Position numbers and translations under genes: made by a program
The notes under the pieces: generated by a model
Told to the model about the DNA's origin: nothing
Database searches by the model: none
What the model saw: the letters and a program-made list of their open reading frames with translations, nothing else
Shown here: positions 1 to 9,095 of the stretch, piece after piece
Layout of the letters: each line of letters opens with the position of its first letter
Numbering within the stretch: the stretch's first letter is position 1
NCBI RefSeq assembly: GCF_002860325.1
Contig: NZ_PKOJ01000001.1
Coordinates: forward strand, 682,001 to 746,000
DNA: 64,000 nt
Origin: Neptunicoccus cionae
GTDB taxonomy: Bacteria > Pseudomonadota > Alphaproteobacteria > Rhodobacterales > Rhodobacteraceae
Direction: 5' to 3'

Positions 1-1
1 G

Positions 2-322
2 GATATGTGTTCGGTTTTCGGCAATGACCGTCCGGCGGCGTTTTGCCGGGAACTGACCAAAAAATTTGAAGAAACCTGCCGTGGCACGCTGGGGGAACTG
101 GCGGAAGAGGTCTCAAGCCGCGAGTCGGTTAAGGGAGAGGTCGTTATCGTCTTGGGCCCACCACTGGAAAAGGAAGTGGTTCAGGATGATGTCGATACCG
201 CAATAAAAGCTGCGTTGACACATTTGCGCGTCAAGGACGCTGCCAGCGAAGTGGCTGAAACTTTCGGTTTGCCCCGAAAGGAAATTTACCAAAGAGCTTT
301 GGAACTGAAGGAAGATTCATAA
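2..322 (+). CDS. rsmI: 16S rRNA (cytidine1402-2'-O)-methyltransferase, C-terminal part
   Basis: This is the 3' end of a gene cut by the window edge; the reading frame is already open at base 2 and runs to a stop at 322. The visible 106 residues match the C-terminal third of RsmI: a stretch with GNDRP and RELTKKFEE, then RGTL, a 'GE-V-VLGPP' strand, and a helical tail ending in a short helix-turn-helix-like segment rich in Lys and Glu. RsmI uses SAM to 2'-O-methylate C1402 of 16S rRNA in the decoding centre. The SAM-binding N-terminal domain is outside the window. The neighbour yraN follows 52 bp later, and rsmI-yraN-gshB is an order known from alphaproteobacteria. Confidence 0.88.
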   Translation, partial: DMCSVFGNDRPAAFCRELTKKFEETCRGTLGELAEEVSSRESVKGEVVIVLGPPLEKEVVQDDVDTAIKAALTHLRVKDAASEVAETFGLPRKEIYQRALELKEDS

Positions 323-374
323 CCTTTTAACGTCTTACGAATAAAACAGGCCCTGTAACAGTTACGGGGGCCAC

Positions 375-743
375 ATGGATCGCGAAGCAAACGGCAGATT
401 ATCCTTTTTGAAAGGGCAGGCGGCAGAAGGTCAAGTCGCGCAAGCCTACGAACGCAACGGCTTTGAAATTGTAGACCGCCGCTGGAAATCAAAAGAAGGC
501 GAAATCGATCTGGTCGCACGCCATAAAGAAAAGCTGTATTTCATCGAAGTGAAAGCAAGTGAAACTTTCGATACAGCCGTTCACAGGATAACCGCGCGCC
601 AGCAAAAACGCATTCGCAATTGTGCCTTGCACTATCTGGCGGAAAAAGCCGGACACCTTGATGTGGACTGCCGCTTTGATGCGGCATTGGTGGACAGCGC
701 AGGCCGGATTAAAGTTTTGCCTGGTGCCCTTCTGGCTGCCTGA
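375..743 (+). CDS. yraN: YraN / UPF0102 family putative endonuclease
   Basis: A 122-residue protein of the UPF0102 family, which has an endonuclease-like (Holliday-junction-resolvase-like) fold. Visible family signatures are the N-terminal KGQAAEGQVAQAY segment, GEIDLVA at residues 42-48 and FIEVK at 56-60; the Asp and Glu-x-Lys of these two strands form the usual nuclease-like E-D-ExK core. The start at 375 follows a G-rich stretch (ACGGGGGCC) six or so bases upstream. It lies between rsmI and gshB on the same strand and is probably cotranscribed. The cellular function of the family is not established; no catalytic activity should be assumed. Confidence 0.85.
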   Translation: MDREANGRLSFLKGQAAEGQVAQAYERNGFEIVDRRWKSKEGEIDLVARHKEKLYFIEVKASETFDTAVHRITARQQKRIRNCALHYLAEKAGHLDVDCRFDAALVDSAGRIKVLPGALLAA

Positions 744-894
744 AATTTAATCCGTCAGGATCTTTTGCACCGCAGCCTTTTCAATTCTTCTTTTCAATAG
801 ATGGGCGCGGGTTATTGAAACCCGTGCCGCACTGCGTCATGTATTTATGAACGCAATTTGTGCAGCGGTGCTGCTCTCTGGAAAGAACAAAATT

Positions 895-1839
895 ATGAGT
901 TTGAAGGTCGCCTTCCAAATGGACCCCATCGGGGACGTCGATATTAATGCAGACAGCAGCTTCCGGATCGCCGAAGAGGCACAAGCCCGCGGGCACGAGC
1001 TGTTTTTCTATACTCCGGACAAGCTGGCTTTTGACGAAGGACGTGTAACAGCACGGGGGCACCGGATGGAGCTGCGCCGCGAAGTGGGCAATCACGTGAC
1101 GCTGCAACCCGAAGAAACCGTCGATCTTGCCGATTGGGATGTGGTCTGGCTGCGACAGGACCCGCCGTTTGATATGGGGTATATTACCACCACTCATATT
1201 CTGGATATGCTGCATCCCGAAACACTGGTGGTGAATGATCCGCGCTGGGTTCGCAATTATCCGGAAAAGCTGCTGGTTCTGCAATTCCCCGAGCTTACAC
1301 CGCCGACAACGATTGCCCGCGATCTGAATACTTTGAAAGCATTCAAGGAACGGCACGGTGACATTATCCTCAAGCCGCTTTACGGCAATGGTGGGGCCGG
1401 AGTTTTCCGCCTTGAGCCCGGCGATCGCAATCTGAATTCGCTCCATGAACTGTTCACGACCATTAACCAGGAGCCACTGATCGCCCAAAAGTTCCTGCCC
1501 GACGTCGCTGCGGGTGACAAGCGCGTCATCCTTGTGAACGGTGAACCTGTAGGGGCGATCAACCGCGTTCCGGCCAAAGGAGAGACCCGTTCGAACATGC
1601 ATGTGGGCGGGCGCCCCGAAAAAATCGGTCTGAGCCCGCGCGACAGGGAAATTTGCGCCGCCATCGGCCCCCTGTTACGGGAAAAAGGCCAGATTTTCGT
1701 GGGCATTGACGTGATCGGTGGTAATCTGACCGAAATCAACCTGACGTCGCCCACCGGAATCCAAGAGCTGGAACGCTTTGATAATATCAATGTTGCGGAA
1801 ATGATCTGGGAAGCGATCGAGGAGAAAACCCGAAAATGA
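895..1839 (+). CDS. gshB: Glutathione synthetase
   Basis: ATP-grasp ligase joining gamma-glutamylcysteine and glycine to make glutathione in the cytoplasm. The 314-residue product has the family N-terminus ([20 protein letters not shown]), the ATP-grasp lysine strand [18 protein letters not shown], and the C-terminal [18 protein letters not shown] metal/ATP site. The frame is open further upstream to 847, but the ATG at 895 fits the conserved family N-terminus. The stop overlaps the start of the downstream hydrolase as ATGA (1836-1839), which suggests translational coupling. A glutathione transferase gene lies nearby on the opposite strand, but no direct link is shown. Confidence 0.93.
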   Translation: MSLKVAFQMDPIGDVDINADSSFRIAEEAQARGHELFFYTPDKLAFDEGRVTARGHRMELRREVGNHVTLQPEETVDLADWDVVWLRQDPPFDMGYITTTHILDMLHPETLVVNDPRWVRNYPEKLLVLQFPELTPPTTIARDLNTLKAFKERHGDIILKPLYGNGGAGVFRLEPGDRNLNSLHELFTTINQEPLIAQKFLPDVAAGDKRVILVNGEPVGAINRVPAKGETRSNMHVGGRPEKIGLSPRDREICAAIGPLLREKGQIFVGIDVIGGNLTEINLTSPTGIQELERFDNINVAEMIWEAIEEKTRK

Positions 1840-2750
1840 CCTCTCTGCGCCTGCGTCTTTACAGTTTCTTTACAAGACTGGTGATAAAGCCTTGGGTGCA
1901 GCGTGTTACCAACCCGGTAGAGGCACGCGAGGCATTTGAAAAACATGCCCGCCGCATGCATCTCCACCCTGCTGGTGCGGATTACCGTAACGGTAAGATT
2001 GGTAAAATTCCGGTATTGTGGGCCTCTGCCGGACCTGTCAGACGGCCCGAGGTTTTGTTGTACCTCCACGGCGGCGGCTTTATCGTGGGCAGTCCGGATA
2101 CCCACAAACACATGGTCGCGGATATAGCGGGTGCTGTCGGTGTCGAGGCGGTTATCCCGCGTTATCGGTTGGCGCCGGAGAACCCGTTTCCTGCCGGCTT
2201 CGATGATGTGGTGGCGGTATACGACGGCCTGCTGGCACGGGGACTGCGGCCTGACCAGATCATGCTGGGGGGGGACAGCGCCGGGGGCAATCTCGTTTTG
2301 TCCCTGCTCGCGCATCTCTCCGACAAAAAGAGAGAAATGCCGCTTTGTGCTTTTGCAATCAGCCCTGTTGTGAATTTAAAAGGCGGATATGACAGCTTGA
2401 AGGAAAACGCAAAAAGCGAGGTTCTTCTCTGTGCCGAGCGGTTTGACGAGCTTGGCGCGATGTACCTGGGGCATCAGGACTGTGGACAGGACTGCGCTTC
2501 TCCTGTCCATGCAGCTTTCGAAAGCTGTCCGCCAATTCTGTTACATCACAGCAGCGGTGAAATCCTGCGGGATGATACGTTGGAGATGCAACGCAAACTT
2601 GTGTCAAAAGGACATGAGGTTCTCGTGCGCAGCTGGCCCAACGCATTCCATGTTTTCCATATCATGCGGGGGCATTTCCCAGAGGCCCGCGCTGCACTTG
2701 ATGATGTGAGCGCTTTTCTCAAGGCACGGCTGACATCAAACGATAGCTGA
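1836..2750 (+). CDS. Alpha/beta hydrolase of the hormone-sensitive-lipase type
   Basis: A 304-residue esterase/lipase-like hydrolase. The oxyanion-hole motif HGGG is at residues 78-81 and the nucleophile elbow GDSAGG at 146-151 (Ser148). Likely acid and base are Asp246/247 (EILRDD) and a His in the AFHVFH segment (272 or 275). These are the landmarks of the HSL (family IV) esterases, cytoplasmic carboxylesterases acting on short acyl or aryl esters; the substrate is unknown. It begins inside the last codon of gshB (ATGA) and its last 32 bp overlap the end of the convergent ComM-like gene. No signal peptide is visible. Confidence 0.85.
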   Translation: MTSLRLRLYSFFTRLVIKPWVQRVTNPVEAREAFEKHARRMHLHPAGADYRNGKIGKIPVLWASAGPVRRPEVLLYLHGGGFIVGSPDTHKHMVADIAGAVGVEAVIPRYRLAPENPFPAGFDDVVAVYDGLLARGLRPDQIMLGGDSAGGNLVLSLLAHLSDKKREMPLCAFAISPVVNLKGGYDSLKENAKSEVLLCAERFDELGAMYLGHQDCGQDCASPVHAAFESCPPILLHHSSGEILRDDTLEMQRKLVSKGHEVLVRSWPNAFHVFHIMRGHFPEARAALDDVSAFLKARLTSNDS

Positions 2751-4230
2751 TAGCCTCCGCCACATGTGGCTGTCGGACTGTATCCGATTGATCCAGATCG
2801 GCAATGGTTCGGGCGACCCGCAGAACGCGGTGATAGCCGCGGGCTGACAGATTGAAACGCTCGGCTGCCTTTTCAAGTATCGCGTGTCCCTCGCGATCCG
2901 GTGTAGCGATTTCTGTCAAAACCTTCCCTTCTGCATCGGCGTTCTGACGCAGGTCTTTGTGGTCCTGAAAACGTTTGCCTTGTCGCGCCCTGGCTTCTGC
3001 CACCCGCGCTGCAATCGTCTTTGAAGATTCAGTGTTTTGGGACATGTTAAGGTCGCTCATCGTTACGGGCGGGACATCTACACGTAGGTCAAAGCGGTCC
3101 ATCAAAGGTCCTGAAATCTTACCAAGATAATCCTCCCCGCAGAGGGGTACCCGTGCACAGGCCCGCGACGCATCGGCCAGATAGCCGCAGCGGCAGGGGT
3201 TTGCGGCAGAGACGAGCATAAATCGGCAGGGGTAGGTGACATGATTGTTGGCCCGTGCAACCATGACCGTGCCTGTTTCCAGCGGCTGGCGCAGGGTTTC
3301 AAGGACCTGTCTCGAAAATTCGGGGAGTTCGTCGAGGAACAGAACACCGTTATGAGCGAGCGAAATCTCTCCGGGTTTGGCACCGCGCCCGCCTCCGACA
3401 ATCGCCGCCATGGAAGCCGTGTGGTGGGGATCGCGAAACGGGCGGGCCTTGGAAATACCGCCGGAAGACAACAATCCGGCCAGGGAGTGGATCATCGAGG
3501 TTTCCAGCGCTTCTTCCGGTTCCAGCGGGGGCAACAGGCCGGGCAGACGTGCGGCCATCATGGATTTCCCCGATCCGGGCGCGCCTACAAAAAACAGATG
3601 GTGGCGCCCCGCCGCAGCGATTTCCAGCGCCCTTTTTGCGCGTTCCTGACCTTTTACATCCCTGAGGTCTTTGGTCTGCGGCGCAATTGCAACCTCTCCC
3701 GGTTGCGCAGGGGCGAGTATCGCGCGTCCCCGAAAATGGTTCATGCATTCAAGAAGTGTTGCAGGCGCTATCACCTGAACCGCGCCAACCCAAGCGGCCT
3801 CCGATCCGCATTCTGCCGGACACACAAGATTGCAGCCAGCCTGCGCTGCTGCCAGAGCAGACGGCAACGCCCCGATGACCGGAATGAGCTTGCCATCAAG
3901 GGATAGCTCCCCGAGCGCGACTTGTCGGGCGGTCTCTTCGCGCGGGATCACATCCATTGCCGCCATGACAGCCAACGCGATTGGCAGATCAAAGTGTGAC
4001 CCGACTTTCGGAAGGTCCGCCGGAGACAGGTTAATGGTGATCCGTTTTGCGGGCAGCGCAAGGGCCAGACTGTTCAAAGCCGCCCGCACCCTTTCGCGGG
4101 CCTCGGAAACGGCTTTGTCCGGCAGGCCGACAATCTGGAACGCCGGCAGGCCCGCTGTAAGGGAACATTGCACCTCTACAAGACGGGCTTCTACCCCGTT
4201 GAAGGCTACTGTGTAGGCGCGCGCTATCAT
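2719..4230 (-). CDS. comM: YifB/ComM-like Mg-chelatase-family AAA+ ATPase
   Basis: A 503-residue protein of the YifB/ComM family. It has the N-terminal MIARAYTVAFNGVEARLVEVQ segment and a Lon-S16-like fold, then an AAA+ core with Walker A GAPGSGKSMMAARLPGLLP, the FLDELPEF Walker B, arginine-rich segments, and a C-terminal Mg-chelatase lid. The frame extends 12 codons upstream, but the ATG at 4230 has a good ribosome site (AGGGGGC) and the family N-terminus. ComM is a hexameric helicase that supports branch migration during natural transformation; whether this organism is competent cannot be seen. A Cys-rich patch (CRCGY ... CARVPLC) is present as in the family. It is last in the leftward set cobU-phosphatase-GST-comM. 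Confidence 0.9.
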   Translation of the reverse strand: MIARAYTVAFNGVEARLVEVQCSLTAGLPAFQIVGLPDKAVSEARERVRAALNSLALALPAKRITINLSPADLPKVGSHFDLPIALAVMAAMDVIPREETARQVALGELSLDGKLIPVIGALPSALAAAQAGCNLVCPAECGSEAAWVGAVQVIAPATLLECMNHFRGRAILAPAQPGEVAIAPQTKDLRDVKGQERAKRALEIAAAGRHHLFFVGAPGSGKSMMAARLPGLLPPLEPEEALETSMIHSLAGLLSSGGISKARPFRDPHHTASMAAIVGGGRGAKPGEISLAHNGVLFLDELPEFSRQVLETLRQPLETGTVMVARANNHVTYPCRFMLVSAANPCRCGYLADASRACARVPLCGEDYLGKISGPLMDRFDLRVDVPPVTMSDLNMSQNTESSKTIAARVAEARARQGKRFQDHKDLRQNADAEGKVLTEIATPDREGHAILEKAAERFNLSARGYHRVLRVARTIADLDQSDTVRQPHVAEAISYRLMSAVP

Positions 4231-4287
4231 CCAGCCCCCTGTCAATCCAACCGGAATGGTTAACACTACAGAGGGAGAAGTTTATTT

Positions 4288-5151
4288 TTAGTAAATATCC
4301 ATGAAAGCATCCCAAGCCTGCGGATCGGCAACTGTTTTGTCTCGGCAGAAAGAGTTGCAAAATCCGAATACACGCCCTTCCAGTTCGAGATAATCAGTCA
4401 CCGGCTTCCCCGAATAGGGGCAACTGGCGTTTTCGGATGGTCCTGCATCAACGGCCTGCGCTGCCAGTGGCTTCGGACCCGGCCATGTGCCCTCGGGCAG
4501 ATCCTTATCGTAACCGGGCTGGATATAGTTTTGCGCGATCCCCATGGCCCGCCAGCGCCGGAAGGCGGGTTCGGAAAGGTGGGCGTCTATATATGCTTCT
4601 GCAATCCCGCTGCGGGGCAGGTTATAGGTGACAAACCGGCTGGCTGCGGGGGCGTAGAAAGCATCTGCGATGGAATACTCGCCGAACAACCAGGGTCCGT
4701 CCTGACCGAACCGGCTGCGGCATAGCTCCCACAATTCGACCATCCGTGCCACATCCTTCAGCACATCTTCGGTTGGCGAAAAACCGGGATAGAACCGCCG
4801 CAAGTTCATCGTGCAAGCCCCTCGCAAAGCGGTGAAAGAGGCATGCATTTCTGCTGTGACCGACCGCGCGAGCGCGCGGGCTTCGGGATCGGCAGGCCAC
4901 ATATCCTTATCAGGGTTCTGTTCTGCGAGCGTTTCGGCCATCGCCAGCGTGTCATTCACCACAACGCCATCAAATTTCATTGCGGGCACAAGGCGGGCCG
5001 GTTTGAAGTCTTCCAACATCTGGTGAAATTCCGGCTGATACATGCGCGCCGAGCGGCAGGAAACAGGTATCCCGAATTTTTCAAAGAGGAGCCAGCCCCT
5101 GAGGGACCAGCTGGAATAGGTTTTATCGGCTATGGCGAGTTCGTATTTCAT
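4288..5151 (-). CDS. Glutathione S-transferase with C-terminal TRASH-like cysteine tail
   Basis: A 287-residue protein. Residues 1-80 form the thioredoxin-like GST domain (MKYELAIADKTYSSWSLRGW, where Ser residues replace a catalytic Tyr, then a VPAMKFDG cis-Pro motif); about 90-220 form the all-helical GST domain. The last 44 residues are extra: CPYSGKP ... GFCNSFC, with Cys244-x20-Cys265-x3-Cys269. That spacing matches the TRASH metal-binding signature (C-x19-22-C-x3-C). The GST part resembles maleylacetoacetate isomerase-like or generic GSTs. I infer a metal-binding or metal-sensing appendage; the substrate is unknown. The gene follows the phosphatase by 57 bp on the same strand. Confidence 0.85.
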   Translation of the reverse strand: MKYELAIADKTYSSWSLRGWLLFEKFGIPVSCRSARMYQPEFHQMLEDFKPARLVPAMKFDGVVVNDTLAMAETLAEQNPDKDMWPADPEARALARSVTAEMHASFTALRGACTMNLRRFYPGFSPTEDVLKDVARMVELWELCRSRFGQDGPWLFGEYSIADAFYAPAASRFVTYNLPRSGIAEAYIDAHLSEPAFRRWRAMGIAQNYIQPGYDKDLPEGTWPGPKPLAAQAVDAGPSENASCPYSGKPVTDYLELEGRVFGFCNSFCRDKTVADPQAWDAFMDIY

Positions 5152-5208
5152 AGACGCAGTATCGGTTGCGCTGGTGAAAACGCAAATCGTGTTTTGTGAT
5201 GGCGCACG

Positions 5209-5787
5209 TCACACAGTGTGATTGACACCAAGAACCCGCCATGCGGTGCCCATGTGCTCAAGCCGGGTAACCGACAGATTGTCGATCTTGAAGGACAGCG
5301 CGGCCTTGGCGCTCATACCGGCTGCGCGTTGAACTTGTGTCAGGATCGCACCGAAGTGGGCGACAACGATGATGTCGGTGTCAGGATGTGCATCCCGCAG
5401 CCTGTCCACCCCGCGGCTGACGCGGGCGGCTGCAGCGTCCCAGCTTTCGCCGTTCGGGGGGGCGTGGGGTCCGGGATCGGACCAATAGGCGCGGGACAGT
5501 TCGGCATGGGTTTGCGCCACCTGTTTGAAGGTACGGTCTTCCCAGTCACCAAAATGGAGTTCCCGCAGATCGGGATCGCTGGGCAATCGCTTGCGCCCTG
5601 TCGCAAGTGCATCGGCCGTGGCGACGCAGCGAATCAAATCGGAAGAAACCACCACTGCATCCTGTGGCAGGTAAGTGTTCAGCCGGTCAAGGGCTTCAAG
5701 ATCGGACAGGTCGGCGGGTGCATCTGTCCAGCCGATCAGCCCGTCGCGATGGGTTGGCCCGTGTCGGATAAACCAGAAGCGGCTCAT
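5209..5787 (-). CDS. Histidine phosphatase (alpha-ribazole-phosphatase-like)
   Basis: A 192-residue member of the phosphoglycerate-mutase-like branch of histidine phosphatases. The phosphohistidine motif RHG is at residues 8-10 (FWFIRHGPTHRD), with LRELHFGDWE and the second catalytic His in VVAHFGAILT. Its start codon overlaps the stop of cobU (ATGA, 5784-5787), so the two are almost certainly cotranslated. That context suggests alpha-ribazole-5'-phosphate phosphatase (CobC) in cobalamin nucleotide-loop assembly, but the sequence alone cannot exclude another phosphatase activity, so no symbol is given. Confidence 0.82.
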   Translation of the reverse strand: MSRFWFIRHGPTHRDGLIGWTDAPADLSDLEALDRLNTYLPQDAVVVSSDLIRCVATADALATGRKRLPSDPDLRELHFGDWEDRTFKQVAQTHAELSRAYWSDPGPHAPPNGESWDAAAARVSRGVDRLRDAHPDTDIIVVAHFGAILTQVQRAAGMSAKAALSFKIDNLSVTRLEHMGTAWRVLGVNHTV

Positions 5788-6323
5788 GTCAGATTTGCCG
5801 GTAGCCGACCCTTTAACACCTTTGGAATTCCAGCTGTCACCATCACCACCAGATCCGCCTCTGCTGCCAGTTTCGCGTTGAGCCTGCCCTGATCCTTCTG
5901 GAACCGTCGGCCGAGCTTTGTATCGGGAATGACACTGTGTCCGACTTCGTTAGAGACTGTAACAATCGGGAAATTACTGGATTTGACAACGCTTAAAAGT
6001 GGCGCAGAAGGGTCTTCCGGGCAATTTTCGGACAAAATTAAATTCGATAACCATAAAGTCATGCAATCGATCAAAACCACTTGGGTATCATCGACTTTGG
6101 CCAAGGCCTCCGGCACCGCAATCGGGGCTTCTATTGTTGACCAGTCAGGACCGCGATCCATCTGATGTTGCTTGATTTTTTCTTCCATTTCGCTGTCGAA
6201 AGCCTGCGCGGTGGCAATGTAGGTGCGGGGGCGGTTAGCCAGCCGCACAAGGCTTTCCGCAAACCGCGATTTACCTGAGGCAACGCCACCCAAAATCAAG
6301 GAAAATTTAGGAAAAGTAAAAAT
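5784..6323 (-). CDS. cobU: Adenosylcobinamide kinase / guanylyltransferase, probable ATT start
   Basis: Bifunctional enzyme of cobalamin synthesis that phosphorylates adenosylcobinamide and transfers GMP to it. Visible motifs are the P-loop GGVASGKSR, RTYIATAQAFDSEM, the HQ-DRGPDW segment with the guanylylated His region, LIDCMTLWLSNL, and VSNEVGHSVIP. The frame stays open far upstream (to 7145) because it runs antisense through rpoH. No ATG, GTG or usable TTG lies at the expected N-terminus. The best start is ATT at 6323-6321, seven bases after GGAG (6334-6331), giving 179 residues, the normal family length, beginning FTFPKFSLILGG. A TTG three codons before the P-loop Gly pair has no ribosome site. 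Confidence 0.85.
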   Translation of the reverse strand: MFTFPKFSLILGGVASGKSRFAESLVRLANRPRTYIATAQAFDSEMEEKIKQHQMDRGPDWSTIEAPIAVPEALAKVDDTQVVLIDCMTLWLSNLILSENCPEDPSAPLLSVVKSSNFPIVTVSNEVGHSVIPDTKLGRRFQKDQGRLNAKLAAEADLVVMVTAGIPKVLKGRLPANLT

Positions 6324-6365
6324 AATTGCACTCCAATGTGAACGCTTTCGGGGGTTCAGACGTAG

Positions 6366-6371
6366 TATAAT
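6366..6371 (+). promoter_or_regulatory. Candidate -10 box upstream of the sigma-factor gene
   Basis: A perfect TATAAT hexamer lies 51 bp before the sigma-factor start codon, in the 99-bp gap separating it from the divergent cobU. No convincing -35 hexamer at 16-18 bp is seen; GTGAAC at 6338 is too far away (22 bp). The box could serve a housekeeping or an alternative sigma factor. Confidence 0.4.
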
Positions 6372-6422
6372 GAGAGCAAGCTTCAACAAGCTCAAGTGCA
6401 GAATGGACGAGGAGACCCGATC

Positions 6423-7310
6423 ATGCCTCTTGATGACATTACCAACCACGACTTCCGCCGTCAGGCCATGAAAGCCGAGTTGCTGGACGCCGATACCGAA
6501 ATCGCACTGGCCCGTGCCTGGCGCGACAATCGGGACGAGAAAGCCCTGCACCGTCTGATTAATGCCTATATGCGGCTGGCCATTTCCATGGCTTCCAAAT
6601 TCCGCCGGTATGGCGCAAATACGCAGGATCTTATCCAAGAAGCAGGCGTCGGCCTTATGAAGGCGGCTGACAAGTTCGATCCGGACCGTGGCGTACGGTT
6701 TTCCACCTACGCACAGTGGTGGATCAAGGCTGCGATTCAGGATTACGTCATGCGCAACTGGTCCATGGTGCGTACCGGTTCCACCAGCAGCCAGAAGGCG
6801 CTGTTCTTCAACCTCAAGCGGGTTCAGGCCACATTGGAGCGCGAGGCGAGCGCTGCCGGTGAAGAGTTGGACGGGCATCAACTGTCCGAGATGATCGCAC
6901 AGGAAATCGGTGTGCCGCTGCGCGATGTAGAAATGATGCAGGGCCGGTTGTCGGGTTCGGATTTTTCCCTGAACGCCCAGCAATCTGCCGAGGATGAGGG
7001 CCGCGAGTGGCAGGACACTTTGGCGGATGAAGGCCCGCAGGCTGCCGAAGTGGTGGAGCGTAATCACGATCTCGGCCAGCTTCGTAACTGGCTGACCACC
7101 GCAATGGAAGGTCTGAACGAGCGGGAACGCTATATTCTGGCGCAACGCCTGCTGGTAGAAGACCCCCGCACGCTGGGGTCCATTGGCGACGAGCTTGGCC
7201 TGTCCAAAGAGCGTATCCGGCAGGTGGAATCAGCGGCTCTCGGCAAGTTGAAAAAGCTGCTGGAAAAAAACACAGGCAATTCTGCAGAGATGATGGCTGA
7301 ACTGATGTAA
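6423..7310 (+). CDS. rpoH: RNA polymerase sigma-32-type factor (RpoH family, probably RpoHII type)
   Basis: A 295-residue alternative sigma factor. Region 2 has DLIQEAGVGLMKAADKFDPDRG and FSTYAQWWIKAAIQDYVMRNWSMVR; the RpoH-box-like SSQKALFFNL follows; region 4 has LNERERYILAQR and a helix-turn-helix ending LSKERIRQVESAALGKLKKLL. The ATG at 6423 is preceded by GAGGAG; an in-frame ATG at 6396 has no such site. Rhodobacterales usually carry two RpoH proteins: RpoHI for heat and RpoHII for singlet oxygen and other oxidative stress. The LFFNLKRV box and short N-terminus make me favour RpoHII, but this is a judgement from memory. Confidence 0.88.
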   Translation: MPLDDITNHDFRRQAMKAELLDADTEIALARAWRDNRDEKALHRLINAYMRLAISMASKFRRYGANTQDLIQEAGVGLMKAADKFDPDRGVRFSTYAQWWIKAAIQDYVMRNWSMVRTGSTSSQKALFFNLKRVQATLEREASAAGEELDGHQLSEMIAQEIGVPLRDVEMMQGRLSGSDFSLNAQQSAEDEGREWQDTLADEGPQAAEVVERNHDLGQLRNWLTTAMEGLNERERYILAQRLLVEDPRTLGSIGDELGLSKERIRQVESAALGKLKKLLEKNTGNSAEMMAELM

Positions 7311-7354
7311 CATTTCTGGCGGTGGTGCCGGATATGGATATTTGACCCAAAAAG

Positions 7355-7390
7355 AGGGCGGTACTGGCAAAAGCCGGAACCGCCCTTTGC
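7355..7390 (+). terminator. Rho-independent terminator after the sigma-factor gene
   Basis: A GC-rich hairpin: AGGGCGGTACTGGC (7355-7368), loop AAAA, and GCCGGAACCGCCCT (7373-7386), with one mismatch and one G-T pair, followed by TTGCTTT. It is 45 bp after the stop codon and before coaBC. Confidence 0.75.
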
Positions 7391-7441
7391 TTTGCCTGCG
7401 AAGCTGGATAAGTCTTGTGCCAGAGCAAACGGGAGAGTGCG

Positions 7442-8641
7442 ATGTTGAACGGGCGCAGGGTGTTACTGGTCATCGGCGGCGGGATCGCGGCCTACAAGAG
7501 CCTTGATCTGATCCGGCGGTTGCAGGAGCGCGGCGCGCGGGTTGTGCCTGTGATGACCAAAGCGGCGGAAGAATTTGTTACGCCGCTGTCAGTTTCGGCG
7601 CTGGCCGGTTCGAAAGTGTACCGCGAGCTGTTCGACCTGACGGATGAAGCCGAGATGGGCCATATCCAATTGTCCCGTTCCGCCGATCTGGTGGTGGTTG
7701 CACCGGCTACGGCAGATCTGATGGCCAAAATGGCCCATGGCGTGGCCGGCGATCTGGCGAGCACATTGCTAATGGCGACGGACAAGCGGGTTCTGATTGC
7801 GCCGGCCATGAATGTACGCATGTGGGATCACGCGGCGACCCAGCGCAATCTGGAGACTTTGAAACAGGACGGCGTGCTGGTCGTCGGGCCGGACAGCGGC
7901 AATATGGCCTGTGGTGAATACGGGCCGGGCCGGATGGCAGAGGTGCCCCAGATCATTGAAGCGGTCGAGGATGCGCTGCTGGACGGGCCGCTGCGGGGCA
8001 AACATATTCTGGTGACGAGTGGTCCAACCCACGAGCCGATTGATCCGGTGCGCTACATCGCGAACCGGTCCAGCGGGGCTCAGGGCACGGCGATAGCGCA
8101 GGCGCTGGCGGGGCTTGGCGCAAGGGTGACATTTGTATCGGGCCCTGCGGATCATCCGATGCCGGAAGGTGTGGATGTGGTGCGGGTTGAAACGGCAGCG
8201 CAGATGTTGGCTGCTGTCGAAAAAGGCCTGCCTGCGGACGCGGCTGTGTTTGCGGCGGCTGTGGCAGACTGGCGGGTGGCGAGCGCTTCTGACAGCAAGA
8301 TTAAAAAGGACGGCAGCGGCGCTTTGCCGGTTCTGGAATTCGCTGAAAACCCGGACATTCTGGCAACTGTCAGCCAGAAGACGGAAGGCCGCCCGACCCT
8401 TGTTGTCGGGTTTGCAGCAGAGACTGACGATGTCATCAATCACGCGACAGCGAAACGGCAGCGTAAGGGTTGTGACTGGATCGTGGCCAATGACGTGTCG
8501 CCGGAAACCGGTATCATGGGAGGCTCTGAAAACGCGGTGACCCTGATACACAAGGACGGGTCCGAAAGCTGGCCTCGTATGGGAAAACAGGCGGTGGCAG
8601 ACCGTCTGGCAGCAAAAATAGCAGAGGTGATTGGTGGCTGA
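7442..8641 (+). CDS. coaBC: Bifunctional phosphopantothenoylcysteine decarboxylase / synthetase
   Basis: A 399-residue fusion for two steps of coenzyme A synthesis. The N-terminal flavodoxin-like CoaC domain shows [16 protein letters not shown], the active-site His in [12 protein letters not shown], the PAMN motif ([10 protein letters not shown]) and [12 protein letters not shown]. The C-terminal CoaB domain begins near [19 protein letters not shown] and contains IANRSSG and the K-x-K-K segment (SKIKKDG). The ATG at 7442 follows GGGAG; an upstream in-frame ATG at 7415 lacks a site. The stop at 8641 overlaps the start of dut. Confidence 0.93.
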   Translation: MLNGRRVLLVIGGGIAAYKSLDLIRRLQERGARVVPVMTKAAEEFVTPLSVSALAGSKVYRELFDLTDEAEMGHIQLSRSADLVVVAPATADLMAKMAHGVAGDLASTLLMATDKRVLIAPAMNVRMWDHAATQRNLETLKQDGVLVVGPDSGNMACGEYGPGRMAEVPQIIEAVEDALLDGPLRGKHILVTSGPTHEPIDPVRYIANRSSGAQGTAIAQALAGLGARVTFVSGPADHPMPEGVDVVRVETAAQMLAAVEKGLPADAAVFAAAVADWRVASASDSKIKKDGSGALPVLEFAENPDILATVSQKTEGRPTLVVGFAAETDDVINHATAKRQRKGCDWIVANDVSPETGIMGGSENAVTLIHKDGSESWPRMGKQAVADRLAAKIAEVIGG

Positions 8642-9095
8642 TCTCGCGGTGAAAATTACCTATCTGGAAGGCGCGGATGAAACCATCCCGCTACCGGCTT
8701 ATGAAACAGATGGCGCGGCGGGCATGGACCTGCGGGCGAATCTGGCAGATCGGGGTTCGGTTGAAATTGCGCCGCAGACCCGCGCTTTGGTTCCCACAGG
8801 GCTGGCGCTTGAAATTCCACGCGGGTTTGAGGCGCAGGTGCGTCCCCGCTCGGGGCTGGCACTAAAACACGGTCTGACAGTCGCCAATGCGCCCGGCACC
8901 ATCGACAGTGATTACCGCGGGCCACTGGGGGTTATTCTGATCAACCTCGGGGACACTACATTTACGGTTAACCACGGCGACCGGATCGCACAGATCGTCT
9001 TTGCACCGGTGATGCAGGTGGGCTGGGATTTGACAAGCGCGCTTAATGAAACCGAACGCGGGTCCGGCGGCTTCGGTTCTACTGGTCAGGGCTGA
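8634..9095 (+). CDS. dut: dUTP diphosphatase
   Basis: Trimeric dUTPase of 153 residues that converts dUTP to dUMP and pyrophosphate. All five family motifs are visible: [43 protein letters not shown], and the flexible C-terminal arm [11 protein letters not shown]. The start is GTG at 8634, within the last codons of coaBC, preceded by AGAGGTGA; an in-frame TTG at 8631 is closer to that site and less likely. The stop shares one base with the next ATG (TGATG at 9093-9097). Confidence 0.93.
   Translation: MADLAVKITYLEGADETIPLPAYETDGAAGMDLRANLADRGSVEIAPQTRALVPTGLALEIPRGFEAQVRPRSGLALKHGLTVANAPGTIDSDYRGPLGVILINLGDTTFTVNHGDRIAQIVFAPVMQVGWDLTSALNETERGSGGFGSTGQG

Noticed and set aside
804-832. Hairpin GGCGCGGGTTA / AAACCCGTGCC between yraN and gshB
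   Set aside because: It has no T-run on either strand, so it was not called a terminator.
6324-7145. Long N-terminal extension of cobU running antisense through the sigma-factor gene
   Set aside because: CobU ends normally at about 180 residues; the extension overlaps the sigma-factor gene and promoter and has no homologous content.
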